From Xanthomonas sp. DAR 34887 (lineage in GTDB: Bacteria; Pseudomonadota; Gammaproteobacteria; Xanthomonadales; Xanthomonadaceae): a stretch of DNA of 64,000 nucleotides. Location of the stretch: positions 4,131,001 to 4,195,000 of the forward strand of contig NZ_CP162490.1 in assembly GCF_041245805.1 (NCBI RefSeq), given 5' to 3'. Below, piece by piece: positions 45,756 to 53,156 of this stretch (the stretch's first letter is position 1; each line of letters starts with the position of its first letter). The notes below the pieces were generated by a model. The model was not told where the DNA came from. It searched no databases and saw only the letters and a program-made list of their open reading frames with translations. The position numbers and the translations under genes are program-made.

Positions 45756-46583
45756 ATGGACTCGTCTGCCGATACCCCGACCTATCTGCACGGCTATTCC
45801 GACACCGAACAGGCGCGCCTGCTGAAACAGGCGCGGCTGCTCGAGGCCACCTTGTTCAACCAGATCGACTACACCGGCGCGCGGCGCCTGCTGGAAGTGG
45901 GCAGCGGCGTCGGCGCGCAGACCGAAGTCCTGCTGCGGCGCTTCCCCGAGCTGCACGTCACCGGCATCGATCTGAGCGAGGCGCAGTTGCAGGCCGCGCG
46001 CGACAACCTGCAGCGCATGCCCTGGTGCCAGGACCGCTACACGCTGCAGCAGGCCGACGCCGGCGACCTGCCGTTCCAGCCGCGCAGTTTCGATGCGGCG
46101 TTCCTGTGCTGGGTGCTGGAACACGTGCCGTCGCCGGCGCGGGTGCTCAGCGAAGTGCGGCGCGTGCTGGCGCCGGGTTCGCCGGTATACGTGACCGAGG
46201 TGATGAACGCCTCGTTCCTGCTGCACCCGTACTCGCCGAACGTGTGGCGCTACTGGATGGCGTTCAACGACTTCCAGTACGACCATGGGGGCGACCCGTT
46301 CGTCGGCGCCAAGCTCGGCAACCTGCTGCTGGCCGGCGGTTATCGCGACGTCAGCACCGAGATCAAGACCCTGCACCTGGACAACCGCGAGCCGGCGCGG
46401 CGCAAGACCATGATCGGGTTCTGGGAGGAAGTGCTGCTGTCGGCGGCCGAACGGCTGCTGCAGGCTGGCGCGGTGGACGAAGAGACCGTGGCCGGCATGC
46501 GCCGGGAGATGGCACAGGTGCAGAGCGATCCGGACGCGGTGTTCTTCTATTCGTTCGTGCAGGCGCGCGCCACGGTCTATTGA
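45756..46583 (+). CDS. Class I SAM-dependent methyltransferase
   Basis: A 275-residue methyltransferase with motif I LLEVGSGVGAQTEVL, the acidic loop VTGIDLSEAQL, motif II-like FDAAFLCWVLEHVPSP and a substrate region with SFLLHPYSPNVWRYW. The substrate is unknown (UbiE/CPA-like fold). It starts 23 bp after dusB. Its last codons (ATVY-stop) fall inside the left copy of a 37-bp direct repeat; a second copy of those codons occurs at 47743-47779 with the stop changed to CGA. Confidence 0.88.
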   Translation: MDSSADTPTYLHGYSDTEQARLLKQARLLEATLFNQIDYTGARRLLEVGSGVGAQTEVLLRRFPELHVTGIDLSEAQLQAARDNLQRMPWCQDRYTLQQADAGDLPFQPRSFDAAFLCWVLEHVPSPARVLSEVRRVLAPGSPVYVTEVMNASFLLHPYSPNVWRYWMAFNDFQYDHGGDPFVGAKLGNLLLAGGYRDVSTEIKTLHLDNREPARRKTMIGFWEEVLLSAAERLLQAGAVDEETVAGMRREMAQVQSDPDAVFFYSFVQARATVY

Positions 46584-46604
46584 ACCGCGCTCACGGCGCC
46601 GCTG
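46568..46604. repeat. Left copy of 37-bp direct repeat flanking cassette 1
   Basis: This 37-bp segment covers the methyltransferase end and a 7-nt spacer, then a TCA (minus-strand stop) and codons reading P-A-A-P on the minus strand. It matches 47743-47779 at 33 of 37 positions (mismatches at 14, 17, 27, 28). It therefore holds a vestigial copy of the 3' end of the YdjM-like gene. Confidence 0.85.
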
Positions 46605-46655
46605 GCCTGCACACCAAATAGCGGCGACATGTCCGCATTCTCGGTGTGTCTGCTA

Positions 46656-46690
46656 GACAAAGGCGTCCCTCAGCGGGAACGCCTTTGTTT
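46656..46690. terminator. Terminator between methyltransferase and secreted paralogue 1
   Basis: A stem of ACAAAGGCGTCCC with GGG-A-ACGCCTTTGT (one bulge), followed on the plus strand by TTATTTC. It can end plus-strand transcription from dusB/methyltransferase and, as a bidirectional hairpin, that of the minus-strand secreted gene 44 bp away. The second paralogue has a similar AAAGGTGTCCC hairpin. Confidence 0.75.
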
Positions 46691-46733
46691 ATTTCATCTG
46701 CAATACCTAAAGCAAGATCATGAAGAAGATTTT

Positions 46734-47417
46734 TTAGTTTGCGTAGAGTGGGAAATATCCCTCTGAAACGAGGATGTTAAAGGTTAGATAGGAGACAGCA
46801 GACGCCGATACGCTGTTACCAATGGCAAAGTAACCCGCAGTATCACTCAGCGTGACAATCGACCAGCCCTTTTTCGGGTCCGGAGACGCAGCGTATTTCG
46901 ATGTGGTGCCGGCGACAAATTTGGACCAGTAGCGCGCGGAGTGTCTGACCACGCTCAGGCCGCCCAGAACCAGCGCGCCGTTCTTCGACTTGGGATCGAG
47001 CCACGCGATGCCTTCCCGCTCCAACTCCTCCAATTGCATCGCTGCCGCGTCCAGGTCCTGGGCGTTCTGCGCGATCTGGTCCATTCGCACGATGAACGAG
47101 AACTCGTAGGCACTGAGCTGTTGGCGCAGCCCGGCCAGGTTTTCGGTCATTGGCCGGGTCGGGTCGATTGCATCCACCATGGGCTTGTGCGTAGCGATGA
47201 AGCGCTCCAGCGGCATGCCAGGGTTGTAGCCGCACTTCTCGACCAGGACGGCGAGGGCCTCGTCGGGCGAGGCGTTCGTCTCCATCAGGCAGCTCAGGTA
47301 CATGTTGTGCTGAATGCCCGCCTGGTCCATCGGGTTCTCGGCCGCCAGCACGGGGGCGGCGCCGAAGGCACTGCCGACCAGGAGGATGGCGGTTGCGACA
47401 AAGCGCTTTTTATTCAT
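46734..47417 (-). CDS. Secreted protein of unknown family, paralogue 1
   Basis: A 227-residue protein with a signal peptide (1-25, ending VLAAENP). The mature N-terminal region (about 26-165) is strongly alike in paralogue 2 at 49134-49787: shared DQAGIQHNMYL, CLM, KCGY, MPLERFIAT, DPTRP, ENLAGLRQQ, SAYEFSFIVR, KSKNGAL, LGGLSV. Only two cysteines, both shared. The C-terminal 60 residues have diverged, keeping a pattern D-x-AGYF/AGFF and a hydrophobic, Gly/Ser-rich end. I do not recognise the family. ATG 47417 is chosen over 47429 because it aligns with paralogue 2 and has the same GAGAAC before it. Confidence 0.75.
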   Translation of the reverse strand: MNKKRFVATAILLVGSAFGAAPVLAAENPMDQAGIQHNMYLSCLMETNASPDEALAVLVEKCGYNPGMPLERFIATHKPMVDAIDPTRPMTENLAGLRQQLSAYEFSFIVRMDQIAQNAQDLDAAAMQLEELEREGIAWLDPKSKNGALVLGGLSVVRHSARYWSKFVAGTTSKYAASPDPKKGWSIVTLSDTAGYFAIGNSVSASAVSYLTFNILVSEGYFPLYAN

Positions 47418-47676
47418 GCGTGTTCTCATGCAATGAGTGGAGAGAGGGCGGCCCAGGTCTCCCGACTTTCACGCGGAGGACCCATGCGAGCGACCACCAC
47501 CGCATCGGCACATGGCGCGATGCGACGGTTTCAGGCTAGGCGGGTCTGCGACCAGGCACGAGGGCGAAACCGGGTCGCTACGGGAGCGAACCGGGCCGAA
47601 TTGGCGAACCCGGTGGCACCGCCAGCGCATCGCGGCGACGCGGCCCTGGCCTGCGACAGGAATGCCACGCTCGAAG
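47418..47676 (-). other. Conserved 5' leader of paralogue 1
   Basis: About 260 nt between promoter-like element and start codon, similar to 49788-50050. Both hold three GCGAA boxes in the same spacing (plus-strand starts 47564, 47586, 47604; gaps of 17 and 13 nt), a shared TCAGGCTAGGC/CCAGGCTAGGC block and a shared CCACCACCGC block. No annotated gene fits here; a 31-codon ORF (start ATG 47505) overlaps the gene start. Confidence 0.6.
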
Positions 47677-47704
47677 AATCAACGCCTTACGCCGTTTCAT
47701 TCCC
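47677..47704 (-). promoter_or_regulatory. Promoter-like element of paralogue 1
   Basis: On the minus strand GGGAAT-N16-TTGATT, with GGGTATGGATC just before it. The same arrangement (GGGAAT-N16-TTGATT after GGGTATAGACC) precedes paralogue 2, at the same 69-nt distance to the GCGAA boxes. GGGAAT resembles ECF-sigma -35 elements (GGAA-core). Assignment as a promoter is inferred from conservation and position. Confidence 0.5.
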
Positions 47705-47742
47705 GATCCATACCCACGGATGCGCTGGAATCGGCTGCGTCA

Positions 47743-47779
47743 CGCCACGGTCTATCGAGCCGCGCTCAACGCGCCGCTG
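47743..47779. repeat. Right copy of 37-bp direct repeat flanking cassette 1
   Basis: Matches 46568-46604 at 33 of 37 positions. On the plus strand it still spells A-T-V-Y followed by CGA where the methyltransferase has its TGA, and on the minus strand it carries the working stop of the YdjM-like gene. The two copies together reconstruct one ancestral junction of two convergent genes 7 nt apart. Confidence 0.85.
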
Positions 47780-48839
47780 CAGGCGCCTGCGCGCCGACCG
47801 GCGCGGGCGACGCCGGTTCGACCCAGATCCGCTGCCACATCCGCGCCAACGCTGCGCGGATCTGCCCACGCGCCGCCGGCGCCCGGTACGCGGCCTGCAA
47901 TTGCCGCGGCGCGATCGCCTCCCAGCCGTTGCCGTGCTGCCGCGCCACCGCGAAGTTGAAGTTGTAGTCCGGCTCCAGGCCCATGCGCAGATCGCTGAGC
48001 ACCAGTTCGCCATCCTTGACCTGGGCGCGCATGAAGCCACGGTTGAACCAGGCCAGCCGCTGCACCGCCGGCAGCGCGCGCACTTCGCCCAGCGCCTGGG
48101 TGTTGGAGGCATAGCCCTGGAAACGCATCGGCCCGTGGTCGGCGACCAGCGAGCGTTCGCCGATCACGTAACCGCTGGGCGTCATCGCCACCACCCGCCA
48201 CAGCAACGTGTTGAACGGCATCGGCACCGAGAACCGCGGCGCATGCTGCAGGCCCATCGCCGCCAGCGCACGGTCGGCCTCGCGATCGACCAGGTGCTTG
48301 GCCAGCAACGACCAGCCCAGATAGGCGCTGCTCAGCACCAGCCCGGCCAGCAGCGCGTGCTGCGCCACGGGCCGGGCGCGCGCCCACCAGGCGATGGCGC
48401 AGGCCAGGATCAGCCACAGCGTGTAGGCGGGATCGATGATGAACACACTCGACCACATCGCCGGCGGCGGCCGCAGCGGCCACCACAGCTGGGTGCCGTA
48501 GACGGTGAACGCGTCCAGCAGCGGATGGGTGATCAGCCCCAACTGGATCGCCCAGAACCAGCGCCGTGGCGCTTCGGCCACCCGCCCGTGGCCGAGGCGG
48601 CGGAACAGCCACCAGATCAACCAGCCGAGCACGGGCAGCACGAACAGCGAATGGCTGAAGCTGCGGTGCACCGTCATCAGCGTCACCGGGTCGCGGGTCA
48701 GCGGCAGCAGGAACAGCGAATCGAGGTCCGGCACGGTGCCGAGCGCGGCGCCGGCGAGCAAGGCGGCACGGCGATGCGCGGCGGGAGCGATGGCGGCGGC
48801 GATGGCGCCGCCGAGTACGATCTGGGTGAGGGAGTCCAT
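47766..48839 (-). CDS. YdjM-like membrane-bound metal-dependent hydrolase
   Basis: A 357-residue protein of the YdjM/DUF457 family. The N-terminal metal-site motifs MDSLTQIVLGGAIAAAI, GAALGTVPDLDSLF, MTVHRSFSHSLFVLP and ITHPLLDAFTVYGTQLWWP (each within 20 residues) are intact, embedded in four or five membrane segments; a C-terminal soluble part of about 170 residues follows. Members are predicted metal-dependent hydrolases; one E. coli homologue is LexA-regulated. It separates the two secreted paralogues, and its 3' end forms part of the direct repeat. Confidence 0.88.
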   Translation of the reverse strand: MDSLTQIVLGGAIAAAIAPAAHRRAALLAGAALGTVPDLDSLFLLPLTRDPVTLMTVHRSFSHSLFVLPVLGWLIWWLFRRLGHGRVAEAPRRWFWAIQLGLITHPLLDAFTVYGTQLWWPLRPPPAMWSSVFIIDPAYTLWLILACAIAWWARARPVAQHALLAGLVLSSAYLGWSLLAKHLVDREADRALAAMGLQHAPRFSVPMPFNTLLWRVVAMTPSGYVIGERSLVADHGPMRFQGYASNTQALGEVRALPAVQRLAWFNRGFMRAQVKDGELVLSDLRMGLEPDYNFNFAVARQHGNGWEAIAPRQLQAAYRAPAARGQIRAALARMWQRIWVEPASPAPVGAQAPAAAR

Positions 48840-49133
48840 CGGCCGATGCTAGCAGGCACGATCGTCGCGGCCATGCGTGGGCTTGGCGCCAGGTGTGGCC
48901 ACGCCGCTGACCGTCATGGTCCGTCGCGACGGAAGGGGCTTGCGCCGCGCTAGCTGGATGCATTGCAGGACGGCTTCAGCCCCGACTGCCCGGTTCGGAG
49001 TCGGTAGATCACTGCATCTTCCTTGGCCTTTCCTTGGAGTCGCTCCTGCGGCGACACGCGCCATCGTGGTGGGCCCAACGAGGAAAGGTGTCCCCGCCGG
49101 GACACCTTTCCCTTGCGACATGCGTTGCCCGGA
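48840..49133. other. Intergenic region with degenerate REP traces
   Basis: No gene. Around 48964-48990 a degraded REP-like arm can be read (GCAGGACGGCTTCAGCCCCG), and a second trace near 49035 (GTCGCTCCTGCGGCGAC). The end of the region carries the hairpin at 49082-49111. Confidence 0.5.
49082..49111 (-). terminator. Terminator-like hairpin after paralogue 2
   Basis: A perfect 13-bp stem (GGAAAGGTGTCCC) around a 4-nt CGCC loop, 23 nt past the stop of paralogue 2. The U-tract is weak. Stem sequence parallels the AAAGGCGTCCC hairpin after paralogue 1. Confidence 0.65.
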
Positions 49134-49787
49134 TCAGAACCCTTCGAAGAGCAGGGTATAGACATTGCTGGAGGTGGTGGCCGCCGTGCCGACGTTCTCA
49201 TTGGAGAGGAAAAAGCCAGCCACGTCCCCCGCGATGACGCCCAGCCATTTCCAGAACCGTCCCTTGGACATGGTGCCGCTCTCGGCCGCATGCTCCGCCC
49301 AGTAGCGCGTGGAGTGCCTGGCCACACTCAGCCCGCCCAGGATCAGCGCGCCGTTCTTCGACTTGTGATCGAGCCGCTCGATGGCCTCCTTCTCCAGTTG
49401 CTCGAACTGCACCGCCGCCGCATCCAGATCTTCGGCGTTCTCAACGATCTGGTCGATCCGCACGATGAACGAGAATTCGTAGGCACTGAACTGTTGGCGC
49501 AGCCCGGCCAGGTTTTCCGCGAATGGCCGCGTCGGGTCGACCGAATCGACGATGGGCTGTTGCGTGGCGATGAACCGCTCCAGCGGCATGTTGGGGTCGT
49601 AACCGCACTTCTTGACCAGAACGGTCAGGGCATCGCCGGGAGAGGTCTTCAGGTCCATCAGGCAGCCGAGGTACATGTTGTGCTGGATGCCGGCCTGGTC
49701 CACGGGATTCTCGGCCGCCAGCGCGGGGGCACCGAAGGCACTGCCGGCCAGAAGCGCGGCGGTTGCGGCAAGGAGTTTCTTCTTCAT
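49134..49787 (-). CDS. Secreted protein of unknown family, paralogue 2
   Basis: A 217-residue protein with signal peptide (1-24, ending ALAAENP). Residues 25-160 match paralogue 1 at roughly 70 percent by eye, including both cysteines and the block DPTRPFAENLAGLRQQFSAY. After RYW the proteins diverge: here a short Lys/Trp-rich part and GVIAGDVAGFFLSNENVG, ending LLFEGF. The family is unknown to me. Start ATG 49787 with GAGAACG before it. It has the same promoter-leader set as paralogue 1 and is probably the older copy, since its flanks show no direct repeat that I could find. Confidence 0.75.
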   Translation of the reverse strand: MKKKLLAATAALLAGSAFGAPALAAENPVDQAGIQHNMYLGCLMDLKTSPGDALTVLVKKCGYDPNMPLERFIATQQPIVDSVDPTRPFAENLAGLRQQFSAYEFSFIVRIDQIVENAEDLDAAAVQFEQLEKEAIERLDHKSKNGALILGGLSVARHSTRYWAEHAAESGTMSKGRFWKWLGVIAGDVAGFFLSNENVGTAATTSSNVYTLLFEGF

Positions 49788-50050
49788 GAGCGTTCTCTTG
49801 CAAGGGATGGATTGGGGCGGCCCGGATCTTCCGACCTGCCTACGGTGGCCGTCGGGCGATGTGACCACCACCGCCGCATCGGCACGCGGCTCGGTGCGGC
49901 GGTTCCAGGCTAGGCAGGCCCGCGGCGGCGCACGAGGGCGAAGCCGGGTCGCCATAGGAACGAACCGGGTCCAATCGGCGAACCCAGGGCCGGCATCAGG
50001 CCGTCGCGGCCGCGCGTCTGCCGGCCTGCGCGCGGGCGCCGCCGTCCACA
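49788..50050 (-). other. Conserved 5' leader of paralogue 2
   Basis: The counterpart of 47418-47676. Three GCGAA-type boxes start at 49938, 49960 (ACGAA) and 49978, with the same 17- and 13-nt gaps; first box to start codon is 151 nt (147 in copy 1). A 31-codon ORF beginning ATG 49879 overlaps the start codon of the gene as ATGA. Confidence 0.6.
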
Positions 50051-50078
50051 AATCAATTGGTTAGGCGGATTTATTCCC
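50051..50078 (-). promoter_or_regulatory. Promoter-like element of paralogue 2
   Basis: GGGAAT-N16-TTGATT on the minus strand, 69 nt upstream of the GCGAA boxes, exactly as in copy 1. It lies 84 nt from the divergently transcribed gene at 50162. Confidence 0.5.
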
Positions 50079-50161
50079 GGTCTATACCCGCGAGCGCGCT
50101 GGTACCCGCGTCGCCGCGCCTCTTACGCTGCAGGTCCCGTTTCTCCTGTTCCGAGGCTCCG

Positions 50162-50548
50162 ATGCTTGCCTTCCGTTCCGCCATCCATGCCGCCATCGTC
50201 GCAGCCCTCTTGGCATTGCCCCTGGCCGCCCACGCCCACGACACGCTGCCGCCCGACTGGTGCCTGGAGGAGGACCAGGAACCGGAGGTCGTGGTGAAGT
50301 TCGATTTCGACGGCGGGCAATTGCGCCAGGTGATGGACAAGTGCGGCGTGGTCGACAGCCACGAGCCGTATACGAATGCGCTGAATACCATCGGCGCCTA
50401 TTGCGACGTCGTGGCACCGTCGCGATCGGCCAAGCCCATCGTCCTTGGCCCCAGCACCTTCCTGGCCCGCGACCACCACACCGCGTACCGCATGGAGCAG
50501 GGCCTGAAGGGCGCTTGCGTGGTGTGCCCGGCCAGGCGCGGACGCTGA
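50162..50548 (+). CDS. Small secreted Cys-containing protein, unknown
   Basis: A 128-residue protein with a signal peptide (1-23, ending AAHAHD) and five cysteines in the mature part (PDWCLEE, MDKCGV, AYCDV, ACVVC), the last two as a CxxC. An acidic stretch EEDQEPEVVVKFDFDGG follows the N-terminus. I do not recognise the family. ATG 50162 gives the signal peptide directly; it is divergent from secreted paralogue 2, with 374 bp between starts. Confidence 0.65.
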   Translation: MLAFRSAIHAAIVAALLALPLAAHAHDTLPPDWCLEEDQEPEVVVKFDFDGGQLRQVMDKCGVVDSHEPYTNALNTIGAYCDVVAPSRSAKPIVLGPSTFLARDHHTAYRMEQGLKGACVVCPARRGR

Positions 50549-50571
50549 GGGCCGGTAAGCGGGGCGCGCCG

Positions 50572-52731
50572 TCAGACGAGCGCGTCCCGGCGGGTATAGG
50601 CCAGCACCGCGTCGACCCGGCACTGCAGCGCGGCGCGCGTGTCCGCCGACAACCCGTCGCAGTGCGTGAGCACGAAATAGGCCGAACGCAGCACATCCCG
50701 CCAGCGCGGGTTATGCGGCAACTTGGAGACCGCCAGGTAGCGCTCCATCGCGCGTGCGCGCAGGCGGCCGTCGTCGATGTTCACGCGCCAGATCCGGCTG
50801 CGCTCGGCCAGTTCCAGCCGGCCTGTCCCGGTGGCCCGTTCCCAGGCGTCGATGACCGCCAGCATGAGTTCGACCAGCGTACGCCGGAACGCATCGCGCG
50901 CCGCAGGCGCGGCGGCGCCCTCCTCCTGCTCCGCGGCCTGCCCGGTGTCCGCGGCCGCATCGCTGCCGCGTTCCTGCAGGGCAAGGACGACAAGGCCGTC
51001 GCCTCCCGGCCAGGGTGTGAGCGTCGCGATCAGCGAGCCACCGTGCTGGGCGAGGAACTCGATGCGCTGCCCCGCGCTGTCCTCCATCCGCTCCAGCGCC
51101 GACTGCAGCGCGGGACGATCGGCGGCAGCCACGAAGGCGGACACCGCCTGTCCCACAGGCTCGGCATCGTCCGCGCCGCCGAGCCGAAGGCGCCCGCTGC
51201 GATTGGCGACCAGTACCTGTCCTTCGGCATCGAGCAGGCATACCGCATCCTCGCGGCTGTCGAGCAGTGCCTGCAGAAGGCTGCGATCCTCGGCCAACGC
51301 GTCCGCCTCGCGCCGATAGCGGGCAAGCTCCTCCTCGTGGCGGACCCGCCGTGCAGCGTCCAGCAGGCGGTCGCGTTGCCGGCGCCGCTGCAGCAGCAGC
51401 CACGCGCCGAGCGCTGCCGCGACGCCGGACACCAGTGCGAGCCAGAGCAGCAGCGTGCGTTGCCGCAGCTGGGCCTCGCGCAGGCGGTTCTGGCTTTCCA
51501 GCAGGGCGATGGTTCGCTGCTGTTCCGCGGTTTCGAAGCGGATCCGCAACCAGTCCAGCTGGCGGTCGTGCTGCGCGCGTACCAGCGCGGTGGCTTCCGC
51601 GTTCGCGCGCCGCAGCGTGGCGGTGGCGGCCACGGCATCGCCCGTGCTTTCCTGCAGACCCGCCAGTTCCTCCAGCAGCGACACCCGCACCGGATCGCCG
51701 CTGGCGGCCGATGCCAGCGCCTCGCGCAGGCGCACCGCGGTGGCGGCGGCGTTGCCTTCGAGCCGTGTGGTCCGCGCCATCTGCAGTTGCAGCGCCGAAG
51801 GCAGCGGCAACTGCCACGCCTCGGCCAACGCCAGCGCACTGGAACTCCAGCGCCGCGCCTGCGGCACGTCGCCCAACGCCAATGCCGCGCGGATCAGACC
51901 GTCATGAACCCGCAGCTCATAGACCCGACGGCCTTTCTCGCGGTAGACAGCCAGTGCCTCCTGCAGCCACGCCAGCGCCTGGTGCGTGTCGCCGCTGTCG
52001 AGCGCCAGCTCGGCCATGGTTTCCTGCACATGCGCTGCCTCGATGGAATCGCCCTTCGCGCGGTTGGCGGCGAGCGCATCGCGGTAATAGCCCATCGCGG
52101 TGTCGGGCTCGCGCAATTCGCGATACACGTCGGCGATGTTGGTGAGCACGGACGCCGCGGCACCACCCTGGGCGCGCTGGATCCCGAGGCTGGTCGTCAG
52201 GTTGCGCAGGGCGCCGTGAAAATCGCCGAGACGGCGCAGCGCTGCGCCTACATTGTTCAGATCGCGCGCCTCCGCCCCACGATCGCCGATCGCCCTGGAC
52301 AGGGTGGCCGCGCACTTGAACCGCTCGAGCGCCTGCGGAATGCGTTCGCGGCGAAAATCGAGAATGCCGCGGCGGCGGGTGAGTTCGTAGCGCAAGTGCT
52401 CGTCGCCGCCTTCGCCGATGTTGGCGTCTGCGCAGTCCAGCGCCTGTTCGGCGGCCTCGAAACGGCCGCTGTCCAGGCGGTCCTGGGCTTGTGCGAACAA
52501 CGCTTTCACCTGCCCGTCGCCCGCCGCTCCCAAAGGCGGAAGTCCCGCATGTTGGACGCACAGCACCGAGTCCGGAAGTGTGCGGGCCGGCTTGGCATCC
52601 GTGCAGCCGTACACCGTGTTTCGCGCGATCGAGGTGCCGCTCGCCACGAGCAGAATGAACGTGCACAACCGTCGCAGGTTTTCCGGATGTCGGGCAGCGA
52701 CGCCGGAATGGGCTGGCGCGATCGGACTCAT
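50572..52731 (-). CDS. TPR, transmembrane and PAS domain regulatory protein
   Basis: A 719-residue protein. A signal/anchor (about 20-45) precedes a periplasmic region with TPR repeats (about 80-370; FEAAEQALDCADANIGEG, ALERFKCAATLSRAIGDRG, TAMGYYRDALAANRAKGD), a coiled segment rich in Gln/Arg, one TM helix (about 440-462, LLLWLALVSGVAAALGAWLL), a second coil, a PAS-like domain (about 500-600, AVCLLDAEGQVLVANRSG) and a C-terminal all-helical domain (about 625-719). That last domain (LAERSRIWRV, LPHNPRWRDVLRSAYFVL) is conserved in related Xanthomonas proteins as I recall, with unknown role. No kinase, GGDEF or EAL motif is visible. The start is uncertain: ATG 52731 (used) or ATG 52794. Confidence 0.7.
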   Translation of the reverse strand: MSPIAPAHSGVAARHPENLRRLCTFILLVASGTSIARNTVYGCTDAKPARTLPDSVLCVQHAGLPPLGAAGDGQVKALFAQAQDRLDSGRFEAAEQALDCADANIGEGGDEHLRYELTRRRGILDFRRERIPQALERFKCAATLSRAIGDRGAEARDLNNVGAALRRLGDFHGALRNLTTSLGIQRAQGGAAASVLTNIADVYRELREPDTAMGYYRDALAANRAKGDSIEAAHVQETMAELALDSGDTHQALAWLQEALAVYREKGRRVYELRVHDGLIRAALALGDVPQARRWSSSALALAEAWQLPLPSALQLQMARTTRLEGNAAATAVRLREALASAASGDPVRVSLLEELAGLQESTGDAVAATATLRRANAEATALVRAQHDRQLDWLRIRFETAEQQRTIALLESQNRLREAQLRQRTLLLWLALVSGVAAALGAWLLLQRRRQRDRLLDAARRVRHEEELARYRREADALAEDRSLLQALLDSREDAVCLLDAEGQVLVANRSGRLRLGGADDAEPVGQAVSAFVAAADRPALQSALERMEDSAGQRIEFLAQHGGSLIATLTPWPGGDGLVVLALQERGSDAAADTGQAAEQEEGAAAPAARDAFRRTLVELMLAVIDAWERATGTGRLELAERSRIWRVNIDDGRLRARAMERYLAVSKLPHNPRWRDVLRSAYFVLTHCDGLSADTRAALQCRVDAVLAYTRRDALV

Positions 52732-53156
52732 CCAGTCCCACGCGGATTGCAACGACCAGCCGGACTGCTCCTTCCCTGGCTTCACTTTCTCCATGACCCC
52801 CGACGTGATCGAGATGCGACAAGCTTGCGCGGCGCCGTCGGTCGGCGCGACCACCAGGCTCGATCGCGGCGTCCCGCCCGGCTTGCCGCTCCGACGGAAC
52901 GCAGTAGACCCGATGAGACGCGTGCCGATCAAGCGCACGCCGCGTTTCACGAACGCGACGCGTCGATCATGGGATGTACGGCACGCAGTGATGCGCCGCT
53001 TCCCTCAGCGCAAATGAGGAGCGTCGCATCCGGCGGTCATCGCGGGCGACGCTGGTCGCGGACGCAAACGCTAAGCACAAGCCATGCGCAGGCACGGACG
53101 CATGGCCTGCCGGAGCGCTTACCTGACAATGCGCCGTATCGCGCGAATCGCCGGAG
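52732..53156. other. Intergenic region without a recognisable gene
   Basis: 425 bp between the TPR/PAS gene start and the LpxH-like gene end, both minus. An inverted repeat GCCATGCG...CGCATGGC (53081-53106) could form a small hairpin past the start of the upstream transcript. I see no ORF with coding character and no REP. If the TPR gene starts at 52794 the gap is 362 bp. Confidence 0.4.

Noticed and set aside
49441..49803. A 120-codon minus-strand frame overlapping secreted paralogue 2
   Set aside because: It is a frame-shifted shadow of the secreted gene without a signal peptide or conservation in the other copy.
47564..49982. PIP boxes (HrpX sites) in the leaders of the secreted paralogues
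   Set aside because: The boxes read TTCGC on the coding strand as in a PIP box, but the gaps are 17 and 13 nt in both copies, not 15.
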